Made by a program: the position numbers and the translations under genes. This document shows, piece by piece, positions 9,090 through 18,099 of a stretch of 64,000 nucleotides of DNA. The stretch spans positions 3,969,128 to 4,033,127 of the forward strand of contig CP036272.1 in assembly GCA_007745635.1 (NCBI GenBank), given 5' to 3'. The notes beneath the pieces were generated by a model. That model saw only the letters and a list, made by a program, of their open reading frames with translations, did no database searches and was not told the origin of the DNA. Within the stretch, counting starts at the first letter, position 1, and each line of letters begins with the position of its first letter. This DNA comes from Stieleria bergensis (GTDB lineage: Bacteria > Planctomycetota > Planctomycetia > Pirellulales > Pirellulaceae).

Positions 9090-9464
9090 TCAATCTGGAT
9101 TCACCCCGGCAGAACGCAGCCCCGATTTCCACTGCGAATAAACAACCAACACAAACAGCAACTGTGGAACCCAGACGAATACGGTCCCGATCGCAATGCT
9201 CAGGTAAACCTCAACAGCCCCCCAAATGATGCCGCATGTGAACATGCAGGCCAAGAAGAGAAACAACAAGAGTCCACTCGCGATCGACCTCCGATAGCGT
9301 CGCTCTGCAACGCCCCGCGAAAATGATAGAACAATCGAAGGAGCAAATAAGTACCCCATCACCAGAACGCTGACCGTGCCGGGAAGACCAATGGCTTTGG
9401 CAATTGCGAACACAAACGCACTGACCAGGGTGATGACGACAAGGTGTCTAATGGAGAATTGCAT
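9090..9464 (-). CDS. Small integral membrane protein
   Basis: 124 aa with four predicted membrane helices: VVITLVSAFVFAIAKAIGL, TVSVLVMGYLFAPSIVLSF, SIASGLLLFLFLACMFTCGI and an amphipathic/hydrophobic stretch ending VPQLLFVLVVYS. The beginning MQFSIRHLVVITLVSAF is a style often seen in small planctomycete membrane proteins. No catalytic motif is visible and no function can be given. It converges on the upstream secreted protein and may be co-oriented with the methyltransferase gene behind it. Confidence 0.6.
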   Translation of the reverse strand: MQFSIRHLVVITLVSAFVFAIAKAIGLPGTVSVLVMGYLFAPSIVLSFSRGVAERRYRRSIASGLLLFLFLACMFTCGIIWGAVEVYLSIAIGTVFVWVPQLLFVLVVYSQWKSGLRSAGVNPD

Positions 9465-9577
9465 CTAGCGGGCGTATCCCTTGGCTGGCTGATAAACAAA
9501 TCCAAGCTCCCTGCAGAAGCAAGCGAGCTGGTGTCCCAATGCATCGGGGACAGAATAACATTCGTTGGCACCAGGCG

Positions 9578-10180
9578 TCAAATTGCAACGCTGACTCGGC
9601 GCAGCTGCAAACGGCTACCGCCGTGATAGGTCAGGTACCGAGCCCCGTGTTTGCAATGCTGTTTTACCACCGACGCGAGATACGTCTGCTCGGACGGCCA
9701 GGGATAGCCATAAATGAGATCCGCCTCACGCAGCGCTGACAGCCCTTTTCGCGCAGCGGCGCTCATTTCAGACGTTTGGCCACCCTCCCAGTCGCGATAA
9801 CTGCAGGGAATAAACTTGGTGGACAGCTTGCAGGCCGTCGCCAGCTGGTTCGATAGCTCACACAAGCCAGGCTCGATCTCAATGCCACTGGACTCCACGC
9901 CCAGCAGTGCTGCGATGTTGGCCACGACACCACACCCACTCCCGAGCTCAACCAACCGCAACCCTGGCCGATTCAGTTCCTGTATCTGCTGCTTGATGGC
10001 ATGAAAGGCGATGTAATAGTTGCTGTTCACCAGCGAGACAAGTCGCGTTTCATCGGCGGATCTCTGGTCCCAGATCCGCTGTGCTTGATCAATCAGATCC
10101 GTCACAGCAGCGGGGACAGGATCCCAGCAAGCAACAACCGGGACAGAAACCAGCGATCGGTAGGTCAGGGAATCAGACAT
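9578..10180 (-). CDS. Class I SAM-dependent methyltransferase (methyltransferase-16 type)
   Basis: 200 aa from the ATG at 10180. The SAM-binding motif I is LRLVELGSGCGVVANIAALLG (about residues 85-105), followed by an acidic motif II GIEIEPGL and a post-motif YRDWEGG, the arrangement of lysine/protein methyltransferase-16 relatives. An Asn-aligned segment LVNSNYYIAFHAI precedes motif I. The substrate cannot be told from sequence. The region after motif II (LIYGYPWPSEQTYLASV) is also typical of the fold. Probably cytoplasmic and monocistronic. Confidence 0.75.
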   Translation of the reverse strand: MSDSLTYRSLVSVPVVACWDPVPAAVTDLIDQAQRIWDQRSADETRLVSLVNSNYYIAFHAIKQQIQELNRPGLRLVELGSGCGVVANIAALLGVESSGIEIEPGLCELSNQLATACKLSTKFIPCSYRDWEGGQTSEMSAAARKGLSALREADLIYGYPWPSEQTYLASVVKQHCKHGARYLTYHGGSRLQLRRVSVAI

Positions 10181-10365
10181 GGTCAATGGCTTGAGACTTC
10201 TATCCTAACAAAGTCTGTCAAAGATACATAAACGCATCAAACGGGCAACCGTACCGAGTCAGCACTGGAATCGCAAACTCCCGGAACCGTGAAATCCTGG
10301 CACAGACTGGCAAGCACTGCTCTCAAGCACTGCCCAAACTCTGTCCCCAAATCCAGTCCACTGCA

Positions 10366-13300
10366 TCACGCTGCATCTTCACTGATTTGGCCGTCTTCGC
10401 TCACGTCTTCAAAGCGAATGGACACTCGTTTGCTAACGCCTGACTCCTGCATGGTCACACCATACAAAGTGGTTGCTGCGGTCATTGTTTTTTTGCTGTG
10501 AGTCACGACCACAAACTTACTGTGATCCAAGAACTCATTCAAGACGGTGACGAAGCGACCAATATTTGCTTCATCGAAAGGCGCATCGACTTCGTCCAAG
10601 ACACAAAACGGACTGGGTCGATACTGAAAAATCGCCATCAACAAAGCGACTGCGGTCAGTGCTTTTTCACCACCAGAAAGCAATGAATTGCTAAAACTGG
10701 GTTTACCGGGCGGCGTGGCGATGATTTCCACGCCCGCTTCCAGCGGATCCTCGGATTCCTCCAGCACCAGGTCCGCATGCCCACCGCCAAACGACTTGCG
10801 GTACAAGGTTTGAAAGTTCTGGCGGATCGCTTCCAAGGTGTCCAAAAACAGCCGGCGGCTATCGGCATTGATCCGGCCAATGATTCGCAGCAACGAATCT
10901 TTCGCAGCAGAAAGGTCTTCGTACTGGCCGCTCAGGTGATCATAGCGGGACTGCAGGCCTTCGAGCTCGGCCAAGGCTTCCATGTTGACGTTGCTGGTGC
11001 GTTGCAACTGATCACGCAGTTTGGTGATCTCTTCGTTCATCGCGTTGCGATTTTCAATCTCAAACAATTCTTCCGGCGGATCGTCGTGATGCAAATCGAT
11101 CTGATAATCTTCTTTGATCCGATCGGCCAACGTGGTTTGACGCATGGTCGCGTTGTCGCGTTGACTGGTTAACGCATGCAAACTTTCACTGGCCTTGGCG
11201 GTGTCATTGATAACCTGTTCGGATTCTTGATTGATCTGCCGCGTGCTCTTGCGGACCGTCTCGGCCTGTTGGGCAAGCTGATGCAACTGGGTATCGAACT
11301 CATCGCGTTGAACCACCAGCTTTTCAAGCTCTTCTGCCGACGCATCAAGGCGTTCGTTCAGTTCCGCCAACCGCTGATACCCCGTCTCGGCCTGGAGCAC
11401 GGATCGCTCCACCGATGACTCGTGCTGATCCTGCACGTGCCGCAGTTGACGAAGGTTTGACTGCAGCGACTCATCGCGTTGTTCGACGCGGGCAATTTCA
11501 ACGCTGACGGCGGTCAGTTCACCGATCGCATCTTGCAAGGCTTGCTGAGTTTCAGACAGTGTTTCTTCGATTTCTGCAGCTTCAGCAGACAAGGCTTCTG
11601 CATGCTGCTTGGCTTCGCCGATCTGCTCATTGAGCTGTGTGACCCGCTGCGTCGCCGTGTCGACGAGTTGCTGGGATTGTCCCTGTTCCTGCAACAATTG
11701 GCTGTGCGTGCCGCCAGCCGCGGCAAGTCGTTGGCCAGCGTGACGTCGCTCGGCCTCCGCGGCAGCCAGTTCGGCGACGAAGTTGCGATGCGCGATCTGC
11801 AATCGCCCCAGTTCGCTGGCATGTTCGTCGACTAATTGTGCGAGCCCCGCGATCGCTTGATCGTTATCAGAGATCTGCAATGTAAAGCGTTCGATTTCCT
11901 CGGCCGCAGCATTCAGTTCACTGCGGCGACTGATCAGTCCCGTCGAAGCGGTGGCGGGACCGACGATCATCGTGCCGTCACTTTCCAACACTTCGCCCAG
12001 TCGGGTGACAACGCGTTGACCTGGACCGGCGATCTGTTGCACCTGCAGTGCGGTGGCGATGTCTTCGACCAGCCAAGTCGACGCCAGCAGGTGCGAGAAC
12101 AAGCGTCTTTGGTCGGGATCAAACCCAATTACCCGATCGGCGCGGCCGATCACGCCTTGCAAACCTTCGAGTTGAATGGGGTTTTCAATCGGTGGTTCCG
12201 GCAACAGGTCACAACGAATGATGCCCACACGCCCTTCGGCCGGCAAGCGACCACTGCAGATCGCGTCGGCCAGGTCAGCGGAGTGCGCGACCAGAAACTG
12301 TGCTCGATCACCCAATGCGGCGTCAATCATCGGCGCCACATCAACGTCCGCGTTGATTAAGTCAGCAACCATCCCGTCAACATCGGATTCCAGTGCGGCA
12401 ATGTCTGCTTGCCTGCTGTTGCCGCGTAACTGATCCAGGACCCCCAGAACGCCACTGGCAACTCCTTCCTGACGTTGCTGTAAATCCTCAAGAACCAAAT
12501 AACGCTGCCGGGCGCCTTCCAGTTTGGTCCGCAGTTCAGCGGTTTCCCCACTGCGTCGATCAAGGACTTTGCGCTGCCGATTAGTAATCTGCTCGGCGAC
12601 ATCTACCTTCTCACGCGCTGAAGCGACGTCGGCCTGCAGCACACCAACACGCTCGGCTGTTTCGTGGTCTTGATCCTTCGCCGTCGTCAGCGCTTGCTCG
12701 GCTTCGGCAATGCGATCTTGCAAGCTTTGCAGAGTCCGATTGCCTTGTTCAATCTCACTTTCAAGACTTTGTCGCTGGGACTCCATTTCGGCGGCTTTGC
12801 GAACCGCATCAACTTGGTGCTGCTGGTTCAACTCACGCAGCTTGACGATCTCGTTGGCTTCACCTTGAATGCGATCCTGCCGGACTTGGACCTCGTCCCG
12901 CTTGGCGGTAATGGTGTCAAGGCTTTGTGTGCTTTCTTGCAGCGATTGCTCTAGCTCTGCAATCTCCTGCTCGCGCTGTGCCGCTTCGCGCTTGAGCGTT
13001 CGTGATCTTCGCAACGAGTTGGCGATGGACAAACGCAGGTCCGCCTGCCCCGCTTGGTCAGCATCGTTGCGTCCAGTTAATGTCGCAGCGCGATCGGCAC
13101 AGCTCTGACGCTGCGATTCAACCTCCTTGGCTTGCTCGGCAATGGCTTGCAATTCAAGCTCGGTTGCCTGGCGTTCGGCGTTGATCTGTTCACGACGCTC
13201 CTGTAACGCGTCGACGCCGATTTGGGTTTTAGCAAGCTCGGCTTCGTACTGCTCTAATTCGTCCGACAGCTTCGCCCAATCGGTCCAGGCGGCAACGGTA

Positions 13301-13974
13301 CGCAACTCCTTGAGACGCTCGCTGGACTGCCGATAACGCTCTGCCTTTGCTGCCTGAGAGCGAACACTCTTGAGACGCGATTCGACTTCATCAACGATGT
13401 CTCGAAGCCGAGTCAGGTTGGACTGCACACGCGTCAATCGCCGTTGCGCTTCCTGCTTCTTGGCTTTAAAGCGACTGATGCCCGCGGCCTCTTCGAAGAT
13501 CGCGCGGCGATCCTTGGCGTTGGCCTGCAACATGCGATCGACTTTCCCCTGCTCAATCAAGCTATAGGCATCGATCCCAATCCCAGTGCCGCGAATCAAA
13601 TCGCGGACGTCCTTGAGCCTGACCGACTGCTTGTTGATCAGGTATTCGCTTTCCCCACTGCGGTAGACTCGGCGAGTGACATGAACCTCGGGTGCATCGA
13701 CCGGCAGATTGCCCGCGGAATTGTCGAACACAATGGTGGCTTCGGCAGCCCCCGCTGGGGCCCGTGTCTGCGACCCCTTGAAAATGACGTCAGACATTTC
13801 CTTGCCGCGCAGGCTCTTGGCACTCTGGGACCCTAGAACCCACTTCATCGCATCAACAATGTTCGATTTTCCACTTCCATTGGGCCCCACCACCACGGTG
13901 ATCCCATCGGGAAAATCGAATCGAGTGCGATCCGCAAAGCTTTTAAATCCGGCCAGTTCGAGCGCTTTGAGCAT
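10366..13974 (-). CDS. smc: Chromosome segregation protein SMC
   Basis: 1202 aa from the ATG at 13974 (MLKALELAGFKSFADRT). The N-terminal ATPase half has Walker A GPNGSGKSN; two long coiled-coil arms rich in E, Q, R and A flank a central hinge around residues 505-660 (GVLGVLDQL ... IGFDPDQRRLFSHLLAS). The C-terminal half carries the ABC signature LLSGGEKALTAVALL and Walker B FCVLDEVDAPFDEAN. SMC with ScpA and ScpB forms the bacterial condensin that compacts and resolves chromosomes. scpA and scpB are not adjacent. An in-frame TTG at 13986 is a less likely start. Confidence 0.96.
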   Translation of the reverse strand: MLKALELAGFKSFADRTRFDFPDGITVVVGPNGSGKSNIVDAMKWVLGSQSAKSLRGKEMSDVIFKGSQTRAPAGAAEATIVFDNSAGNLPVDAPEVHVTRRVYRSGESEYLINKQSVRLKDVRDLIRGTGIGIDAYSLIEQGKVDRMLQANAKDRRAIFEEAAGISRFKAKKQEAQRRLTRVQSNLTRLRDIVDEVESRLKSVRSQAAKAERYRQSSERLKELRTVAAWTDWAKLSDELEQYEAELAKTQIGVDALQERREQINAERQATELELQAIAEQAKEVESQRQSCADRAATLTGRNDADQAGQADLRLSIANSLRRSRTLKREAAQREQEIAELEQSLQESTQSLDTITAKRDEVQVRQDRIQGEANEIVKLRELNQQHQVDAVRKAAEMESQRQSLESEIEQGNRTLQSLQDRIAEAEQALTTAKDQDHETAERVGVLQADVASAREKVDVAEQITNRQRKVLDRRSGETAELRTKLEGARQRYLVLEDLQQRQEGVASGVLGVLDQLRGNSRQADIAALESDVDGMVADLINADVDVAPMIDAALGDRAQFLVAHSADLADAICSGRLPAEGRVGIIRCDLLPEPPIENPIQLEGLQGVIGRADRVIGFDPDQRRLFSHLLASTWLVEDIATALQVQQIAGPGQRVVTRLGEVLESDGTMIVGPATASTGLISRRSELNAAAEEIERFTLQISDNDQAIAGLAQLVDEHASELGRLQIAHRNFVAELAAAEAERRHAGQRLAAAGGTHSQLLQEQGQSQQLVDTATQRVTQLNEQIGEAKQHAEALSAEAAEIEETLSETQQALQDAIGELTAVSVEIARVEQRDESLQSNLRQLRHVQDQHESSVERSVLQAETGYQRLAELNERLDASAEELEKLVVQRDEFDTQLHQLAQQAETVRKSTRQINQESEQVINDTAKASESLHALTSQRDNATMRQTTLADRIKEDYQIDLHHDDPPEELFEIENRNAMNEEITKLRDQLQRTSNVNMEALAELEGLQSRYDHLSGQYEDLSAAKDSLLRIIGRINADSRRLFLDTLEAIRQNFQTLYRKSFGGGHADLVLEESEDPLEAGVEIIATPPGKPSFSNSLLSGGEKALTAVALLMAIFQYRPSPFCVLDEVDAPFDEANIGRFVTVLNEFLDHSKFVVVTHSKKTMTAATTLYGVTMQESGVSKRVSIRFEDVSEDGQISEDAA

Positions 13975-14231
13975 GCCGTGGAACAACGAGGGTATTTAGA
14001 TGACGATTCGGAGCCATTTTGGTCAAAGCATTGCTAACAAAACAGTCGAACACTTAGCGAAAGGTTAGACGATCTGGCGCGAGCTGAATAGAAGCAAGAT
14101 TCGTTTGACCGGTGCAGTTTCGCTTACACCAGGCAATTTATGCCAAATAGGCAATCAGGGAGGTGTAAATGACCTTGCGTGGTCCTCGCCGCAAAAGGTA
14201 TTTGCGAGCTTCTTAACGACTTTGGTTTCCA

Positions 14232-16502
14232 ATGCTGCTTCCTTCAGGACAAGCTCGCCTCTTCAAAATTCCACTGCGGCTTGGTGACAAAGACCGCGGA
14301 AACGCTGCCTGCTGCGCAACATTGGACGCGGCCCGGAGCTCAAAACAGCGAACTTCATGGTGGCGGCGCTGCGTCCCCCATCCGATTGTTTCTATTTTAT
14401 TGCCGCTAGCACTTTGGGCAACAAGTTTTGCCTCACATTTACAGGCCCAACAGGTCTCCGATCAAAGCCAACAGGCAAGTGACTCAGCAGGGCCCACACC
14501 CCCACCGGGCAATCCCGCCACTCTGGACTTGCACCACATCCATTCACTGATCGCCGCGGGCAAGAGTCGCCAAGCCGCCAACGCCTTGTTGGCTTCACCG
14601 AGCAGCGTAGCCCAGAGCCCCAGTCAAGGCGACGCGGAATTCGGCTCGACTGATTCCATCGCGGCAGTTCAGACCATCGTCAAACTACTGCAATCCTCAG
14701 CAACCGGCGAGCCGATCTCGGCCACAGAGCGACTGAAGCTGGCACAACTCGGTGACGAGCTTTTGGGAAAGGGGCCGCAGACTGAACAGCCTCGCATGCT
14801 GGCGGTCCTGCTGAGAACGTCACTGGCAAGGGACCTGACCAATCAACTGGCAACGGTAACCGACCAAGACCTGCGCACGCAACAGACACAGCAACTCACC
14901 GACCTGCTGCTGCAAGCGATCACCGACCTGACAGATGACCAGACCCAGACGCCTCCCGGTTTTACATCGGCGGTACTGGACGTTGCGATGCGTGCGGCAG
15001 GTAAATGCTTGGCCCTTGGACATCACCGCACCGCGGAAGCGATCTATCGCAAACTGATGGCGACGCCTACCAGCGGAGCTTGGGGAAATTTAACCTCTCC
15101 GTCACGCCAACTGGCTCGCCTGGGACTGGGCTGGGCTCTGGCAGGACAAGCTGACCGCAACCAAGAAGCCGCCGACGCACTGGGCGAATTCCTGCGATAC
15201 AGCCCCAGCCACCCCGACGCACAAAATGCTGCCTCGTTGCAAATTGAATGCCTGCGACGCGCCGGCAAAAGCACCGATGCTGCCGCACGAGAGATGATCA
15301 AGCAGTGGCCGCAATCAAAACTCGCGATTCAACACGTGCAACAGCTTTTAGCGCAGATCCCCTCGCACAACGCCAGCACGCCGCCACGAACGCTCTCGGC
15401 GGAAGTCGCCTCATGGCTTGCGATCGCACCGAATGCGGATCGCTGGCCCATCGAACTGGTCGCCCAGTCACTTCGGTGGCCCGTCACGGGGACCGAATCC
15501 GATGACACCATCGACCTGCTGGGGAGACTGAGACGCGAGGACCGCACCGGACGCCACACCGCTTGGCTGCTAAGCGAACTCGACGCGACAGCGCGACAAA
15601 ATGCAACCGATTCAGCAACCGATACGGGCATCGAACATCGGGCAACGCTGGAACCGGAGGCCATCTTGGTCGGCCACCTCAGCGACCCCGCCAGCACCGT
15701 CATGGCGTGCGAAGCCGCCACCCGGTGGGCAGCACGAAACCAACGCTGGGAACTGCTTTCGGTGGCCGCAGACGCAATGCCTAGCGACCAATCGCACGAC
15801 CGCTGGACGGAACACACCGAGCGACTACTGGCCGAAGCCCTGGTGCAAACTGGACAGCGCGGACCTGCAATCCGCTTATGGCGACGCTTGGTCCATGAGC
15901 GGAACTGCACGGACTTCCCTACCCTGCTGCGCTACGCCGAATGCTGCGTCGCCAAAGCACCGCTGGCGGAGGCCAAAGAAAGCCTTGCCACCGCGACAGC
16001 CTCCCTGGAAGGGGTTGAACCCAACGACAGAAGCCAACAAGAGACTCTGCTGAAGCTCCTGCAGGGCGATCTGTTTATCCGAAACGCCCAGTTCGACCAA
16101 GCTCGCAGCCTTTACCAGACCGCCATCCGCGACGCAGAATCTTCTGCAGAATTACGCGCCCGGGCACAGTGGATGGTCGGAGAGTCCTATTTGATGCAGC
16201 GGCAGTACGCAACCGCGATCGACGCCTATCGGCGGGTCGAAGCGATGCAACCCAACGGTCCCTTTGCTGCAATCGCTTTGATACAGGCGGGAAAAAGCTT
16301 CGAGCAATTGGGGCGGACACGGGACGCCGTGCTTTGCTATGACGTTCTCATTGAGCGGTTCGCGGACAGCCGCTTTGCTGGAGAAGCACGTAAACGACTC
16401 GCATCATTGCCAACCAAACCACTTGAAAAGTCGTTTGCACCTGGGGAAAACCAGGACGGCCCATCCGGCGATTTCCCCACCACAGGCACTCACTTGCGTT
16501 GA
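14232..16502 (+). CDS. TPR-repeat exported protein, first gene of an ExbBD operon
   Basis: 756 aa. A hydrophobic segment near residues 51-70 (IVSILLPLALWATSFASHL) ending in LQAQ looks like a signal sequence after a long basic N-terminus, so the true start may lie further in. The rest is helical with repeat pairs such as AEAIYRKLMA, LGLGWALAGQADRNQEAADALGEFLRY-type units and C-terminal TPRs (DQARSLYQTAI, YATAIDAYRRVEAMQP, RDAVLCYDVLIERF). The stop is 10 bases before the ExbB/MotA-type gene. In planctomycetes such periplasmic TPR scaffolds often accompany ExbBD, but the partner is unknown. Confidence 0.8.
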   Translation: MLLPSGQARLFKIPLRLGDKDRGNAACCATLDAARSSKQRTSWWRRCVPHPIVSILLPLALWATSFASHLQAQQVSDQSQQASDSAGPTPPPGNPATLDLHHIHSLIAAGKSRQAANALLASPSSVAQSPSQGDAEFGSTDSIAAVQTIVKLLQSSATGEPISATERLKLAQLGDELLGKGPQTEQPRMLAVLLRTSLARDLTNQLATVTDQDLRTQQTQQLTDLLLQAITDLTDDQTQTPPGFTSAVLDVAMRAAGKCLALGHHRTAEAIYRKLMATPTSGAWGNLTSPSRQLARLGLGWALAGQADRNQEAADALGEFLRYSPSHPDAQNAASLQIECLRRAGKSTDAAAREMIKQWPQSKLAIQHVQQLLAQIPSHNASTPPRTLSAEVASWLAIAPNADRWPIELVAQSLRWPVTGTESDDTIDLLGRLRREDRTGRHTAWLLSELDATARQNATDSATDTGIEHRATLEPEAILVGHLSDPASTVMACEAATRWAARNQRWELLSVAADAMPSDQSHDRWTEHTERLLAEALVQTGQRGPAIRLWRRLVHERNCTDFPTLLRYAECCVAKAPLAEAKESLATATASLEGVEPNDRSQQETLLKLLQGDLFIRNAQFDQARSLYQTAIRDAESSAELRARAQWMVGESYLMQRQYATAIDAYRRVEAMQPNGPFAAIALIQAGKSFEQLGRTRDAVLCYDVLIERFADSRFAGEARKRLASLPTKPLEKSFAPGENQDGPSGDFPTTGTHLR

Positions 16503-16512
16503 AGGATCAACC

Positions 16513-17586
16513 ATGCCACGAGGCAGAACTTCGAACTCATCCAGCCAGCTTCAGCTTCGTCCCTCGACGCGCCGAAGCCATTTCCCTGCGCTGGCATCAC
16601 GCGTCTTGCCCATCATGGTCTTGGCCGCCGGATTGATCTGGCTGGGCAACACGCTGAATCAGGCACACGGTCAACAAGCGGGCTTTGGACAGCCCTCCCC
16701 GGCAGGCTTTGCCCCCCAGTCGCAACTGCAACCGGCGCCAACTGCCCCCTTTAATCAGTCCAATTTCAACGGTGCGTCGCAACCGGTTTATCAAACCGCT
16801 CAAACCGCACAAAACGCACTCGGTGGCGGCAACGTGCAGTCTGCAATCCCACCCGCGCCAGCCCAGTCAGAAACGGGGACGGAGCCATCGAAAGAGAGCG
16901 CCGAGGCCGAAACCAGCTCGGGGCCGTCCTTGATCGCCCGAGTCATGTCCGGCGGATGGCTGATGCTGCCTTTGGCATTGTGCTCCTTGGTGGTCATGGC
17001 GTTGTCCATGGAACGCTTGCTGGCGCTGCGACGTGGCCGAGTGATCCCCAAGCCTTTTGTCCACCGCTTCACCGAATGCGTCGAAGATGGCGTGCTGAGC
17101 TACGACGAAGCGACCGAACTGTGCAAAGAGTTTGAATGCCCAGTCAGTGAAGTCTTTCGCGCAGCTCTGCGGCGCTGGGGACGCCCGATGCTGGAAATCG
17201 AACAAGCCGTCATGGACGCCGGTGATCGCGTCTCTGATGGATTGAAAAAATACCTCCGCGTCTTCCACGCCATCAGCAACGTCGCACCGCTGATCGGATT
17301 GCTGGGAACCGTGATCGGAATGATTCGAGCCTTCGAGGCCATCAATGCTCAAGCGAACATCGGTCAGCCCGATATGCTTGCCAGCGGCATCAGCGTGGCG
17401 CTGATCACCACCGCCGGCGGCTTGTCTGTGGCGATTCCAGCCTACCTGGCTTACATGTACTTCAGTGCTAAATCAGACCAATACCTGGGCGAAATTGAGA
17501 AGCTCTGCCAACGGGTGATCGATTGCATCAGCGAAGAAAACCTCGAAACCACTTCGTCTCGATCCAGCAAACGCCGAGCTGCCTAA
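16513..17586 (+). CDS. MotA/TolQ/ExbB proton-channel family protein
   Basis: 357 aa from the ATG at 16513, with GGA 8 bases upstream. The N-terminus has a membrane/signal helix (VLPIMVLAAGLIWLGNTL) and then a Q/P/A-rich periplasmic linker to about residue 130. The ExbB core follows: GGWLMLPLALCSLVVMALSMERLLALRRG, a cytoplasmic loop, and SNVAPLIGLLGTVIGMIRAF plus GISVALITTAGGLSVAIPAYLAYMYF, the two pore helices with the family's GLLGTVxGM and T..GL.vAIPA motifs. It forms a proton-driven motor with ExbD, the next gene. The long N-terminal extension is common in planctomycete members. Confidence 0.9.
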   Translation: MPRGRTSNSSSQLQLRPSTRRSHFPALASRVLPIMVLAAGLIWLGNTLNQAHGQQAGFGQPSPAGFAPQSQLQPAPTAPFNQSNFNGASQPVYQTAQTAQNALGGGNVQSAIPPAPAQSETGTEPSKESAEAETSSGPSLIARVMSGGWLMLPLALCSLVVMALSMERLLALRRGRVIPKPFVHRFTECVEDGVLSYDEATELCKEFECPVSEVFRAALRRWGRPMLEIEQAVMDAGDRVSDGLKKYLRVFHAISNVAPLIGLLGTVIGMIRAFEAINAQANIGQPDMLASGISVALITTAGGLSVAIPAYLAYMYFSAKSDQYLGEIEKLCQRVIDCISEENLETTSSRSSKRRAA

Positions 17587-17670
17587 ATGCAGGCGGTCGC
17601 GAATGCGATCGGACCCATTGCGACCTCCATCTCAACTCACCTAGCGAACGACAGACCAACCCGAGCGACG

Positions 17671-18099
17671 ATGAGTCACCGAAAACGATCCAGCGAAGAT
17701 GCTTCCATCAACCTGACACCCATGATTGACGTGGTGTTCTTGCTGGTCATCTTTTTCCTTGTTGGGTCCAAGTACAGCGAACAGGAAAGCCAGATTGACG
17801 TGACGGTCCCGGCCATCGGACAGGTGCAACCGATTGCCAATGGGCCTGACCAACGCGTGGTCTCGGTAACCGCAACCGGGCAACTGCTGCTCGACGGCGT
17901 CGCGGTGACTCAGCAAGACCTCTCACAGCAACTGCAACAAAGCAGCGCTCAGTATCCAGACTTGAAGGTCGTTGTCCGCGCCGACAGCACGGGCTCCCTG
18001 CAAGGCTTTGCCGAAGCGGTGCATCTAGTTCGTCGCTCCGGAGTCGAAAAGATCGGCATCGCGGTCAAAGTCGACCCAAGTCCAGGAATGATGCATTGA
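17671..18099 (+). CDS. ExbD/TolR biopolymer transport protein
   Basis: 142 aa from the ATG at 17671; an ATG at 17587, immediately after the previous stop, would add 28 residues that lack ExbD-like sequence. The body begins with INLTPMIDVVFLLVIFFLVGSK, the single membrane helix with the essential Asp of ExbD/TolR in MIDVVF. A periplasmic domain with VTVPAIGQ and LKVVVRADSTGSLQGFAEAV follows. It pairs with the preceding ExbB-type subunit as the stator-rotor of a proton-motive-force motor. Its TGA overlaps the TTG start of the next gene, so the two proteins are probably made in a fixed ratio. Confidence 0.9.
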   Translation: MSHRKRSSEDASINLTPMIDVVFLLVIFFLVGSKYSEQESQIDVTVPAIGQVQPIANGPDQRVVSVTATGQLLLDGVAVTQQDLSQQLQQSSAQYPDLKVVVRADSTGSLQGFAEAVHLVRRSGVEKIGIAVKVDPSPGMMH